DNA of 64,000 bases, taken from assembly GCA_013112725.1 (NCBI GenBank), contig JABFFZ010000006.1, forward strand, positions 1 through 64,000, written 5' to 3'. Both the position numbers and the translations under genes were made by a program. The notes beneath the pieces are model-generated. The model saw nothing but the letters and a program-made list of their open reading frames with translations, made no database searches and was not told where the DNA came from. The stretch's first letter is position 1; the number at the start of each line of letters is the position of its first letter. The DNA comes from Chloroflexota bacterium. Lineage in GTDB: Bacteria; Chloroflexota; Anaerolineae; Promineifilales; Promineifilaceae. Of this stretch, positions 16,713 through 25,055 are shown piece by piece.

Positions 16713-18295
16713 CTCAAAAATTCATACGCTGGTAAAGTCATAAATTCGGTGAAGGTATCATCGTTGATGATTTGCCGGAATAATTCGCCAGCCAGGGCAT
16801 ATTGGCCGTTGTTAAATGGCTGGCCGCCGACCGATTGTTTGATGTCTGCCAGCACAGTGGGAATCATATCGTTGACGAGTTCGGGGGTGAGGATACGGCC
16901 GTCGTCCAATTGTGTTCCCTGGTTGTGTACCCACTGCCAGATTTGCGAGCGGGAAATTTCGGCCGTGGCCGCATCTTCCATCAGGTTATAGATAGGCACA
17001 CAGCCATTCCCATCCAGCCAGGCGGCCATATACTGAATGCCCACATCCAGGTTCACCCGCAGCCCCTTTTCGGTGATGTGTCCTTCGGGAACGGCGAGTA
17101 AATCGGCGGCCGTTACCTGCACATCTTCCCGTTTACGGTGAATCTGGTTGGGTGTGGGCATGTACCGGTCAAACTGCTCTTTAGCAATCGCCACTAGCCC
17201 CGGATGCGCCACCCAGGTGCCATCGTGCCCGTCTTTGGCCTCACGTTCTTTATCGGCGCGCACCTTGTTCAGGGCAATTTCGTTGGCCGCCGGGTCGTTT
17301 TTGATCGGAATTTGGGCGGCCATGCCGCCCATGGCGTGAATACCGCGCCGGTGACAGGTTTTGATCAGCAGCAGCGAATATGACCGCATCATGTGCGTCG
17401 TCATGGTCACATCGGCGCGGTCGGGCATCACCCAGCGCGGATGGTTGCGGAATTTACGGATGGCGCTGAAGATGTAATCCCAACGGCCGCAGTTCAGCCC
17501 GGCGGAATGGTCGCGCAGTTCCCACAAAATCTCGTCCATCTCAAAGGCCGCCAGGATATTTTCAATGAGGACGGTGGCGCGAATGGTGCCGCGCGGGATG
17601 CCCAGTTCCTCCTGAGCCAGGTTAAACACATCGTTCCACAACCGCGCTTCCAGGTGGCTTTCCAGCTTGGGCAGGTAAAAATATGGCCCGGTGCCTTTGG
17701 CAATGAGGGCGTGGGCGTTGTGGAAGAAGAAGAGGCCAAAGTCAAAGAGAGCAGCGGCGAGGGGACGGCCGTCAACCAGCACATGTTTCTCCGGTAAATG
17801 CCAGCCGCGCGGCCGTACCAGCAGCGTCGCCGTTTGTTCATTCAGTTGGTACAACTTGCCGTCAGGATTGGTAAAGGTAATCGTACCCCGGATGGCGTCA
17901 CGCAGGTTGAGTTGCCCTTCAATGGTCGCCTGCCAGGTGGGCGAATGGGAATCTTCAAAATCGGCCATGTAGACATTGGCGCCGGAGTTCAGGGCATTGA
18001 TGATCATTTTGCGGTCTACGGGGCCGGTGATTTCCACCCGCCGGTCTTGTAAATCGGCGGGGATGGGGGCGACGGTCCATTCGCTCTGGCGAATATGCGC
18101 CGTTTCTGGCAAAAAGTCAGGCATCTGGCCCTGGTCAATGGCCGCCTGCCGCCGCTCCCGCTGGTGCAGCAGTTCGCGCCGCCGTTCGCCAAAGGTGCGT
18201 TCCAGCTTTTCTACAAAAGCCAGCGTCGCCGGGGTGAGGATTTCTGTAAAATTGGGCGGCAATTCGCCCACAATCTGAATGGAATCTTGTGCCAT
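16709..18295 (-). CDS. aceB: Malate synthase A
   Basis: Condenses glyoxylate with acetyl-CoA to malate (EC 2.3.3.9), the second step of the glyoxylate shunt. The 528-residue protein has [24 protein letters not shown], and the [11 protein letters not shown] motif of the A isoform. The ATG at 18295 gives the usual length and N-terminus ([12 protein letters not shown]); the longer frame to 18382 would be encoded by a hairpin repeat and is rejected. The ribosome site is weak (GGCGGCG). It is the first gene of the aceBA unit, divergent from the RamB/ScfR-type regulator at 18678. Confidence 0.95.
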   Translation of the reverse strand: MAQDSIQIVGELPPNFTEILTPATLAFVEKLERTFGERRRELLHQRERRQAAIDQGQMPDFLPETAHIRQSEWTVAPIPADLQDRRVEITGPVDRKMIINALNSGANVYMADFEDSHSPTWQATIEGQLNLRDAIRGTITFTNPDGKLYQLNEQTATLLVRPRGWHLPEKHVLVDGRPLAAALFDFGLFFFHNAHALIAKGTGPYFYLPKLESHLEARLWNDVFNLAQEELGIPRGTIRATVLIENILAAFEMDEILWELRDHSAGLNCGRWDYIFSAIRKFRNHPRWVMPDRADVTMTTHMMRSYSLLLIKTCHRRGIHAMGGMAAQIPIKNDPAANEIALNKVRADKEREAKDGHDGTWVAHPGLVAIAKEQFDRYMPTPNQIHRKREDVQVTAADLLAVPEGHITEKGLRVNLDVGIQYMAAWLDGNGCVPIYNLMEDAATAEISRSQIWQWVHNQGTQLDDGRILTPELVNDMIPTVLADIKQSVGGQPFNNGQYALAGELFRQIINDDTFTEFMTLPAYEFLS

Positions 18296-18318
18296 TTGCG
18301 CCGCCAAATGTTTGCATG

Positions 18319-18380
18319 TTTGTAGTAGGTGCTTTATCGTCTTCAGATAGTGAGAAGGCGATAAAGCGCCTACTACGAAC
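18319..18380. repeat. GTAGTAGGC-family hairpin in the aceBA leader
   Basis: GTTTGTAGTAGGTGCTTTAT and its near-complement end near 18380 form a long imperfect hairpin with CGATAAAG and CTTTATCG arms. It lies in the 5' leader of aceB, between the promoter and the start codon. Confidence 0.65.
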
Positions 18381-18419
18381 AATATAGATTGGAAACAGTG
18401 AGATAGTGGAAATTTCTTA

Positions 18420-18437
18420 TTAGCGAATTTTCGCTAA
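18420..18437. promoter_or_regulatory. Operator 1, TTAGCGAA-n2-TTCGCTAA
   Basis: A perfect 8+8 palindrome with a 2-nt centre. It lies just downstream of the -10 box of the aceBA promoter, over the expected transcription start, so a bound protein should repress. It matches operator 2 in 15 of 16 arm positions. Confidence 0.75.
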
Positions 18438-18445
18438 CTGTGAAT

Positions 18446-18475
18446 AGTATACAAATTGATGCCGCACTGTGTCAA
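18446..18475 (-). promoter_or_regulatory. Sigma-70 promoter of aceBA
   Basis: On the minus strand TTGACA (18470-18475) is followed after 18 nt by TATACT (18446-18451). The start would fall in operator 1. Confidence 0.75.
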
Positions 18476-18491
18476 GGGGTTTGAGGCGATT

Positions 18492-18520
18492 TTGTGCCTT
18501 TAGCGAAAATTCGCTATAAT
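18492..18520 (+). promoter_or_regulatory. Promoter of the ScfR/RamB-type regulator
   Basis: TTGTGC (18492-18497) and TATAAT (18515-18520) are 17 nt apart. Operator 2 fills the spacer and overlaps the -10, implying autoregulation. Confidence 0.7.
18500..18517. promoter_or_regulatory. Operator 2, TTAGCGAA-n2-TTCGCTAT
   Basis: The second copy of the palindrome, centred 80 nt from operator 1 and lying between the -35 and -10 of the regulator gene. Confidence 0.75.
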
Positions 18521-18624
18521 ATCGCCGCAGTAAACGGGCACATTTCTCGGCGCTCTCTACATTAATAATAAATAATATCTATAGAGCGCCATTAAAAATT
18601 GATTGCAAATGCACCTATGGGATT

Positions 18625-18668
18625 GCAAGTGGCAGGTGGCAGGCGCCTGCTACTTGCATCTTGCCACC
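18625..18668. repeat. GGCAGGTGGCAGG hairpin upstream of regulator
   Basis: GCAAGTGGCAGG at 18625 onward faces CCTGCTACTTGC ending at 18658. It belongs to the family at 161-200 and sits in the 5' leader of the regulator. Confidence 0.6.
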
Positions 18669-18677
18669 TCACAAACT

Positions 18678-20204
18678 ATGAGCGCAAATCTGGTAAACAT
18701 CATCTTTGGCATGAAAATGCGGCAGGCGCGAACGGAGGCCAACATGACGCTAACTGAATTCGCCGCCGCCTGTGATCTTTCCCCCTCTTATGTCACCGAG
18801 ATTGAAAAGGGGCGCAAATACCCCCGCGCCGACAAGATCATGAAGATCGCCGAAGTGCTGGGCAAAAGCTATGACGACCTGGTCTCTATCCGGCTGGATG
18901 AGTCGCTGGCGCACCTGGAAACGACGTTAGCGTCAGCGACATTCCAGCGCTTCCCCTTTGAGGAGTTTGGTCTGGAACCGGGCGACCTGGTAACGCTGCT
19001 GACGCGCGAGCCGGAGAAGGCCAGCGCCCTGTTACACGCCGTCATCGCCATTGCCCGTCATTATGATTTGAAAGAAGAGGAATTTTTGCGCGCCGCCTTG
19101 CGCTCCTACCAGGAGATTCACGAGAATTATTTTCAGGAGTTGGAGGACACGGCCGTCGCCTTTACCGCTGAAATCGGCAGGCAATATGGCCTAACGGGGC
19201 AGATTCCGGTGCGGCGAGAAGTGCTGGAGACGATCCTGCGCCAGAAGTATGGCTATGAGATTGACACAACGGCCATTGCCGACGATCCTCGGCTGCGACG
19301 GTATCGTTCGGTATTTGTGGAGGGACGACGCACCGCCAACAGCTTCAAGCCGTACCTCTGCATCAACCCTGCCCTGCACGACAACCAGATCAACTTTGTC
19401 CTGGCCCGCGAAATAGGGTACCAACATCTAGGCTTGAAGGAACGCTCGTTTGCCTCCACCCCCAGCCGCATTGACTCCTTCCAGCAAATCCTCAACGACC
19501 ACCTGGCCGCCTACTTTGGCGGCGTGCTGCTCATGCCCCGCCAGGCGATGTTTGCCGATTTGCAGGGCTTCTTCGGCCGCACCGCCTGGGAGCCGCAGGC
19601 ATTACTCGATTTGCTGGCTAAATATGATGCCACCCCGGAGATGCTCTTTTACCGATTCAGCGAACTCATCCCCCAGTTTTACGGCATCCGCCACCACTTT
19701 TTGCGTTTTCACCAGATGGGCAATGAGCGGTATGTGCTGTACAAGCAGTTGAATTTGAACCAGTTGATTGTGCCGCACGGCATTGGCCTGGATGAACATT
19801 ACTGCCGCCGCTGGCTTTCCATCCGCCTGCTGCGGGAACAGTTGAACGGGGAAATGCCAACCTATGACCACCCGCTGGTTGGTGTGCAAATGTCGGAATT
19901 TGTGCAAACGCGGGAGCGGTTTTTGTGCATTGGCGTGGCCCGCCCGCTGACCCTCAATCCGGGTGTACTCAGCAGCGTCATCATTGGCTTCCGCGTGGAC
20001 GCGGAGTTAAGCCAGACCATCCGTTTTGCCGACGACCCGGCCATTCCCATGATCTACATCAACGAAACGTGCGAACGCTGCCCGCTAACGGCCGATCAAT
20101 GTAGTGACCGCGCCGCCCCGCCCACCATCCTGCAAGCTGAGGAAGACGCCACCGCCCGCCGTCTGGCCCTCAGCCAGTTGCGGGATAGAGTGCGGGCTTC
20201 GTAA
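18678..20204 (+). CDS. ScfR/RamB-type XRE regulator of the glyoxylate shunt
   Basis: A 508-residue regulator: XRE helix-turn-helix (residues about 8-65, LTEFAAACDLSPSYVTEIEKG), a DUF955/ImmA-like domain (about 165-290), and a C-terminal DUF2083-type domain with TCERCPLTADQC and RAAPP cysteines typical of the family. The ImmA metal motif is degenerate (LAREIGYQHLGL has Arg for the first His), so it is probably a ligand sensor, not a protease. Corynebacterium RamB, of the same architecture, represses aceA and aceB (established). Divergent placement beside aceBA and the twin operators support the same job here. The ATG at 18678 is chosen by homology; the longer frame to 18603 reads through a repeat. 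No clear ribosome site. Confidence 0.88.
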   Translation: MSANLVNIIFGMKMRQARTEANMTLTEFAAACDLSPSYVTEIEKGRKYPRADKIMKIAEVLGKSYDDLVSIRLDESLAHLETTLASATFQRFPFEEFGLEPGDLVTLLTREPEKASALLHAVIAIARHYDLKEEEFLRAALRSYQEIHENYFQELEDTAVAFTAEIGRQYGLTGQIPVRREVLETILRQKYGYEIDTTAIADDPRLRRYRSVFVEGRRTANSFKPYLCINPALHDNQINFVLAREIGYQHLGLKERSFASTPSRIDSFQQILNDHLAAYFGGVLLMPRQAMFADLQGFFGRTAWEPQALLDLLAKYDATPEMLFYRFSELIPQFYGIRHHFLRFHQMGNERYVLYKQLNLNQLIVPHGIGLDEHYCRRWLSIRLLREQLNGEMPTYDHPLVGVQMSEFVQTRERFLCIGVARPLTLNPGVLSSVIIGFRVDAELSQTIRFADDPAIPMIYINETCERCPLTADQCSDRAAPPTILQAEEDATARRLALSQLRDRVRAS

Positions 20205-20408
20205 TGCGTAATCCGTGAACCGTAATCGTATGACGGATTACGGGTTACGGCTGACGCTCTTCAACCGTGCCAGTTCTGCGGCCACGGCCATCTCCAGCCC
20301 CACATAATCGTCGGTGAGGGGTACGGCCGTAACTACATCTTCATTCACCGCTGCCACCTACCACTTGCCCCCTTCCTCCCTGTGACCATAGCCGTCACAT
20401 AATTGTGT
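20205..20408. other. Spacer with CCGTAA phrases and a possible gene remnant
   Basis: GTAATCCGTGAACCGTAAT repeats and a GACGGATTACGGGTTACGG arm lie at 20206-20246. On the minus strand, 20242-20360 reads as a 39-codon open frame (GTG start, ends RLKSVSRNP with the stop in the repeat). It has coding-like composition and may be the 3' end of a lost gene. I do not recognise it. Confidence 0.4.
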
Positions 20409-20414
20409 TATAAT
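20409..20414 (+). promoter_or_regulatory. TATAAT box 10 nt before an ATG (leaderless candidate)
   Basis: TATAAT ends 10 nt before the start codon at 20425 and no Shine-Dalgarno is present. Transcription would begin within about 3 nt of the ATG. The -35 is weak. Confidence 0.5.
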
Positions 20415-20424
20415 CAACCACGTT

Positions 20425-21774
20425 ATGTTAAAAGAAAAACCGGGTTCACGCCTTGCTTTTTTACCGGCAGCAGATATCGAGCCGCTGGCGGAGTGCCTAG
20501 TGGCACTGGCCAATGGCGACGGCGGGGTGATTGTGTTGGGGCTGGACGGCAACGGCCGTCCCACCACCCCCATCTGGGAAGAAGAAGCCGAAGGCGCGCT
20601 GCGCGAAGCCGCCGGGCTGTGTCGCCCGCCTGTGCCCACTACCTGGCAGCCGGTGGAAACGCGCAGCGGCGTCCTCATTGGTCTGCATGTGCCCCGCAGC
20701 ACCGAACTCCATGCGCTGGAAGACGGCCGTGTCCTCATCCGCAGCGGCGCCCAAAACCGCCCGCTGACCGGTGACGAAGTGCGTGAACTGGCCGCCAGCA
20801 AAAACACCGCTGAATACGAAACCGACATTGTGCCCGGCGCTCGCCCGGACGATCTCGACCCAGACATCATCCGCGACTACCTGGCGCGGCGGGAAGAGCG
20901 CGGCGCGCCGCGCGCGCTGGATGTGGCTGAACTGCTGTATGAAATTGGCGCGACCAACCGCGAAGGGGAACCCACCACCATTGGCATTTTGTTGTTTGGC
21001 AAGAAACCGCATCTCTTTTTCCCCCAAAGTGGTATCACTTTTGTTAAATTTCCGGGGACGGAGCCGCGTGGGGAAGATGGGGGGATTGGCTACGGCCGTC
21101 GCGATGAAATCTCCGGCAACCTGGCGCGTGTTATCGAACGCGCCTGGAACATCATCTTCGAAGAAATGCGGGTGGGCGCTACTGTTAACGGCCTGGAACG
21201 GGCCGAACTGTTGGAATACCCCCGCTTTGCTGTGCGAGAAGCATTGGTCAACGCCGTCGCCCACCGCGATTACCGCATTCGCGGCCGGCGCATTGAAGTG
21301 CGTATGTACGCCGACCGGCTGGAAATCATCAGCCCCGGCGGCCTACCCGGTTATATGACGCTAGACAACCTGGTGGAGGAGCATTTTTCGCGCAACCCGC
21401 GCCTGGTCAGCGGTCTGTTCCAATGGGGCTACATCGAAGAGTTAGGGCTGGGCATTGACCAGATGATCGAGGAAATGACCCAGGCCGGGCACAAACCGCC
21501 CGAATTCAAAGCCACTCCCCACCTCTTCACTGTCATCTTGCATAATAAACGGGAACGCGCCCCCACACCCAAATGGACAAAGAGCATGAACGAGCGGCAG
21601 GCGCGCGCCCTCACCTTTGTGCGTGAAAACGGCAGCATCACCAGCCGTGACTACCAGCAGCTATGCCCGGACGTGACCCCTGAAACCCTGCGCCTGGACC
21701 TCAAAGACCTGGTAGACCGCAGCATCCTCCTCAAAATCGGCTCCAAAAAAGGCACCCACTACATCCTGAAATAA
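20425..21774 (+). CDS. AlbA_2/Schlafen-type ATP-binding protein with RecG-like C-terminal domain
   Basis: A 449-residue predicted transcriptional regulator or nucleic-acid ATPase. N-terminal AlbA_2 (Schlafen) domain: ALANGDGGVIVLGLDGNG at about residues 27-45 and VLIRSGAQNRPLT. Middle: a GHKL-like HATPase_c_4 region with YPRFAVREALVNAVAHRDY and DRLEIISPGGLPGYM. C-terminus: a winged helix (ARALTFVRENGSITSRDYQQ). This family is often annotated as 'ATP-dependent DNA helicase RecG-related' but has no helicase motifs. It stands alone, plus strand, with a TATAAT only 10 nt upstream, so it is probably leaderless. Regulatory or defence-linked roles are both possible. Confidence 0.85.
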   Translation: MLKEKPGSRLAFLPAADIEPLAECLVALANGDGGVIVLGLDGNGRPTTPIWEEEAEGALREAAGLCRPPVPTTWQPVETRSGVLIGLHVPRSTELHALEDGRVLIRSGAQNRPLTGDEVRELAASKNTAEYETDIVPGARPDDLDPDIIRDYLARREERGAPRALDVAELLYEIGATNREGEPTTIGILLFGKKPHLFFPQSGITFVKFPGTEPRGEDGGIGYGRRDEISGNLARVIERAWNIIFEEMRVGATVNGLERAELLEYPRFAVREALVNAVAHRDYRIRGRRIEVRMYADRLEIISPGGLPGYMTLDNLVEEHFSRNPRLVSGLFQWGYIEELGLGIDQMIEEMTQAGHKPPEFKATPHLFTVILHNKRERAPTPKWTKSMNERQARALTFVRENGSITSRDYQQLCPDVTPETLRLDLKDLVDRSILLKIGSKKGTHYILK

Positions 21775-21840
21775 AACGAGCGGACGAGTTGACAGCCACA
21801 GATTGTGCCAGACCCATCCGCTCTCCCGATCATTTGTGAC

Positions 21841-21930
21841 GATGGCGACCCCTATATGAAATGTGGACAGCCGGAGGAGAGCCTTCAGGCGAACCAGGCA
21901 TCGGCTAAAGCCTCTCCTCCATTCACGACT
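21841..21930. repeat. 90-bp palindromic element, copy 1
   Basis: GAAATGTGGACAG, then GGAGAGCCTT.AGGCGAACCA, then TCGGCTAAAGCCTCTCC and CCATTCAC. An inverted copy with the same order lies at 39441-39530. The inner arms GGAGAG..GCC and GGC..CTCTCC pair. No ORF of its own is evident. Confidence 0.7.
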
Positions 21931-21959
21931 CATTGGGGATCGCCAGGGTGGTACCCAGC

Positions 21960-22054
21960 GTAACCGTTCAGTTACTTTGCAGACTTGACAAGTTTTCGCA
22001 CCTGAATTGCGGCAACTGCCTCTGGTAATAAGCTTGTCAAGTCTGAACGCTTAC
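21960..22054. mobile_element. IS66-type miniature element (MITE), copy A
   Basis: Ends GTAACCGTTCAG (21960-21971) and CTGAACGCTTAC (22043-22054) are inverted repeats with one mismatch. The 95-bp interior has GACTTGACAAG and CTTGTCAAGTC arms and CACCTGAATTGCGGCAAC. The flanking 8-mers TACCCAGC and TACCGATC agree at six positions and may be a decayed target duplication. It has no coding capacity. It lies against the 3' end of the broken CSLREA gene. Confidence 0.85.
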
Positions 22055-22487
22055 TACCGATCATTTGCTGATCATGGGCAGGCAAATGGTGAGCCTCGGT
22101 GGTTCCACGGTCGGCGTCCGTGTTGCTGGTGTGGGTGTCGGTGGTTCCGGCGTCGGCGTTTCCGGTGATGTCCAGGTCGCCGGTAGCGGCATTGTTTTCA
22201 TTCGCGCCGGGAATGGTCAGCAGATAGGTACCCGCCGGTAAGATAATTTCATCCGCTCCGGCCAGGGCATTGCTTTCCCGAATAGCGGCGTGCAGCGTAC
22301 AAATGCCATTGCCCGGCGCCGTTTCACAGACGCCATCGCCCGGCACAGCATCGGTGGCGTCGGCCGTGCTGTTGACGGTAAAGACGACAAGCGGCGCCGC
22401 CTGGTTGCCCAGGTGGAATATGCCCAAGAGCAAGAAGGCGGTGATGAATACACCGCTCACAATAGAGAACAAATAGGTAACGCGCAT
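21972..22487 (-). pseudogene. CSLREA-domain secreted protein, truncated
   Basis: The N-terminus has a signal/anchor (VTYLFSIVSGVFITAFLLL) followed by the CSLREA motif region: FTVNSTADATDAVPGDGVC, CTLHAAIRESNALAGADEI, LPAGTYLLT and ATGDLDITGN. Normal members continue as long beta-helix surface proteins; here the frame degenerates into Thr/Asp-rich residues and runs into miniature element A. CAGGGGAAA precedes the ATG at 22487, so the original start survives. A truncated remnant of a large surface protein. Confidence 0.75.
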
Positions 22488-22813
22488 GATTTTCCCCTGT
22501 TACGGGTGGCCCATTCCCCACTGACGTCTATCGCCGTAAAGGCAACCAGGAGCCTGCTCGCACCCGCTTAACCAGAACTAACGATAAGTATTGGATTATC
22601 CAACGGGGCAATTTTACCCGAAGGGCGATATTTCCCAACTCTTTCCCAACTTTTTGGCCCGATTTCCCAAATTGGAATTTGGGATAAATTTGGGATAAAC
22701 GGCCGTCTTTTCCCAAATCACCTCCTGCCCAATTACCTAATCCTGATATAATCCCCGCAGTTCAAATGAGACCCTAAGGGTTTTCGGAAACCCTTAGGGT
22801 CTTCGCCGTAAAC
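22488..22813. other. Leader region of the histidine kinase gene
   Basis: Contains TTTCCCAACT and TTGGGATAAA phrase repeats (about 22625-22700), an extended -10 (TGATATAAT at 22744-22752), and a 15-bp perfect hairpin AGACCCTAAGGGTTT at 22769-22783 with 22788-22802, 12 nt before the ATG. The hairpin belongs to the 12542/13073 family and would occlude the ribosome-binding region. Confidence 0.6.
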
Positions 22814-24997
22814 ATGACGCTTACCTTGCAGTTTTTATTGATAGCTCTTTTGCCACTTAGCTTTATCGCCATGATTATCTATTTATGGCGGGCGCGGCTG
22901 AAGCGGCGGCGGCTGTATGTGCGCTGGTCGTTAACGCTGCTGTTGGCGGCTGTATGGTCTAGTAGTGTGCTGCGCTTTTTTGGCGGCCTCTCGTTTCCAG
23001 AGGTTTTGGTTTTTAACTGGGGTGTAGTGGGCACGTATGCGCTTAATTTCACGGCCGTCACCCTCCTCCTCACCACTCTCGTTTACTTTAACCTGCCGAA
23101 GGGGCACGGCCGTGTGGCCGTTTTCCTCAGTTTGCTGCTCATCGCCGCCGCCATTGGCCTGGACCCTACCATTTGGGGTTTTTACCTGCCCCTCTTTGTG
23201 GCCGGGGAGCAGACCATTTTCCAGGGGGCTATCTGGTCGGCAGTGTGGATTGCCGCCTGGCTCATCTCCATTCTGGCGGCCTGGATTTTGACGCAGCAGG
23301 TGAAGGTAACCCTGCCCCTTTCCATTTATCGCAACCAGGTCAACTACTGGCTGTTGGTCATTATCCTGTTTGTGGTCGGTTTTGGTTTTGCCTCCATTCA
23401 AGAAGTGGGGCAGTCTGGCTGGCAGCAGTTGGGCATTCTCATCATCCTGGCCGCGGCGCTAATTGGCACGCTTACCCTCACCCGCCCGCACCTGCCGGAA
23501 CTACAACTGGCGTCGCGGCAGGCGCTCAGCCGGCTGGCAAGTACGCTCATCATCTTTGGCCTTACCTGGCTGGCCCTGTCGGTTATTGTGCAAACGGTGT
23601 CCAATTTGCCGGCGGCTACGGCCGTGTCCACACAAACCCTCATCATCACCATTGCCGCCGCTCTCTTTGCCGCTTTTTTCACCCTGGTCTATCGTTGGGT
23701 GAACGAGTTTACCCGCCGCATCTTCTTGCGCGGCCAACAAAAACGGGAAGTGGCTCTGGCCGAATTCAGTAACATTGCCGGCAACATGCCCGAACCGGCG
23801 CAGTTGGGGCATATTTTCCTGCGGCTGGTGCAGTCCAACCTGACTACCGATGACGTCTGGCTGTTTAAGGCGGATGATGGGCCGGGCGGGCGGTTGGTGT
23901 TACGGCCGTTAGCCAGCCTGGATAAACTCCCCCATGTGCCCGCCGACTTCAATCCGAACAGTCCCTTCAGCCACCATCTGCGCCAAAACAATACCCCCCT
24001 TATCCATGCCGACCTGGACACGGTGGAGCAGTACGTGGACATTCCTGAAGCAGAGCGGGAACTGCTGAACCGGTGGCAGCGGGTGTTATACCAACCCTTA
24101 CGCGCCGGGGAGACGCTGATTGGCGTGCTGGCCTTAGGCCCCAAATACACCGGCGAGGGGTATAGCCAGGAAGACCTGGCGCTGCTTCATGGTTGGTCAG
24201 CCCAATTCAGCCCGCTGCTGGCCCAGGCGTACAATCTGGCCAGCCTGCGCCAAATTAACGATTACGTCTTCCGCCAGAACCAGACACTGGCCCGTGAAAA
24301 GCAACATCTTCAAGAATTGGTCAATCTGTATGCCGACTTTATCGAGATGATCTCGCCGGATTTGCGACGGCCGTTTACCGACATCCACCGCGAGATGCAA
24401 AAATACCAGACCAAAGCAGGCGAAAAAGAAAAGCAGAGCGTTGCTGAAATCAGCCAGCAAATTGCCGCCCTGCGCGCCCCCATTGATGACCTGATCGCTA
24501 TTTCCGCCCGTATTCAGATGCGCAACCAGTTCAAATTTGAGCCGGTACACCTGGAGCAAATCGCCCAGGAAGCGATTCGCCAACTGCACAGCATGGCTGA
24601 CGCCCGCCGGGTGAAGGTGGATTTCCACGCCGATCCCACCCATGCCGCCGCCCTCGGCGACGCGCCACAATTGTTAGAAGCCGCCCAACATCTGCTCCAT
24701 AACGCCATCAAATTCAATAAAATTGGCGGCATGGTCATGGTGGAATGTGGCAGCGAGGGCAGCAATGCCTTTTTGCGCATCCTGGACAACGGCGTGGGCA
24801 TCCCCGCAGAACGGCTGCAAACGTTGTGGGAAGGGTTCAACCCGACCGGCAAAACTGGCAACGGCCGTCGCGCCGGGTTGGGTCTTGCCCTCGCCCAATT
24901 CATCATCAAAGCGCACGGCGGCCACATTACCGCCGAAAGCAAATACGGCAATGGCAGCACCTTTACGATCTATTTGCCGCTTGTTTATGAAGAGTAA
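22814..24997 (+). CDS. Membrane sensor histidine kinase lacking the phospho-acceptor His
   Basis: A 727-residue sensor. Residues 1-300 form eight or more membrane helices, residues about 325-480 a GAF-like domain, then a coiled coil, a dimerisation region and a HATPase_c domain (HNAIKFN N-box, DNGVGIP G1, GLGLALAQ G2). The H-box normally reading SHELRTP is SPDLRRP, with Pro-515 at the His position, so autophosphorylation at the usual site is impossible. It could be a pseudokinase or act on a partner. There is no response regulator beside it. The next gene, separated by a 14-bp hairpin, is a large VWA membrane protein. Confidence 0.85.
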   Translation: MTLTLQFLLIALLPLSFIAMIIYLWRARLKRRRLYVRWSLTLLLAAVWSSSVLRFFGGLSFPEVLVFNWGVVGTYALNFTAVTLLLTTLVYFNLPKGHGRVAVFLSLLLIAAAIGLDPTIWGFYLPLFVAGEQTIFQGAIWSAVWIAAWLISILAAWILTQQVKVTLPLSIYRNQVNYWLLVIILFVVGFGFASIQEVGQSGWQQLGILIILAAALIGTLTLTRPHLPELQLASRQALSRLASTLIIFGLTWLALSVIVQTVSNLPAATAVSTQTLIITIAAALFAAFFTLVYRWVNEFTRRIFLRGQQKREVALAEFSNIAGNMPEPAQLGHIFLRLVQSNLTTDDVWLFKADDGPGGRLVLRPLASLDKLPHVPADFNPNSPFSHHLRQNNTPLIHADLDTVEQYVDIPEAERELLNRWQRVLYQPLRAGETLIGVLALGPKYTGEGYSQEDLALLHGWSAQFSPLLAQAYNLASLRQINDYVFRQNQTLAREKQHLQELVNLYADFIEMISPDLRRPFTDIHREMQKYQTKAGEKEKQSVAEISQQIAALRAPIDDLIAISARIQMRNQFKFEPVHLEQIAQEAIRQLHSMADARRVKVDFHADPTHAAALGDAPQLLEAAQHLLHNAIKFNKIGGMVMVECGSEGSNAFLRILDNGVGIPAERLQTLWEGFNPTGKTGNGRRAGLGLALAQFIIKAHGGHITAESKYGNGSTFTIYLPLVYEE

Positions 24998-25001
24998 TGG
25001 G

Positions 25002-25033
25002 GTAATGGGGTAATTGTGTAATTACCCCATTAC
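25002..25033. repeat. 14-bp TAATTGGG-family hairpin
   Basis: GTAATGGGGTAATT at 25002-25015 pairs with 25020-25033. It begins 4 nt after the kinase stop and ends 22 nt before the next start. No T-run follows. Confidence 0.65.
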
Positions 25034-25055
25034 TCAGTTACGCAATTACATTTCT

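Noticed and set aside
20497..21264. 255-codon minus-strand frame opposite the AlbA/Schlafen gene
   Set aside because: It is a shadow: the plus-strand protein has clear domains and the antisense product has none.
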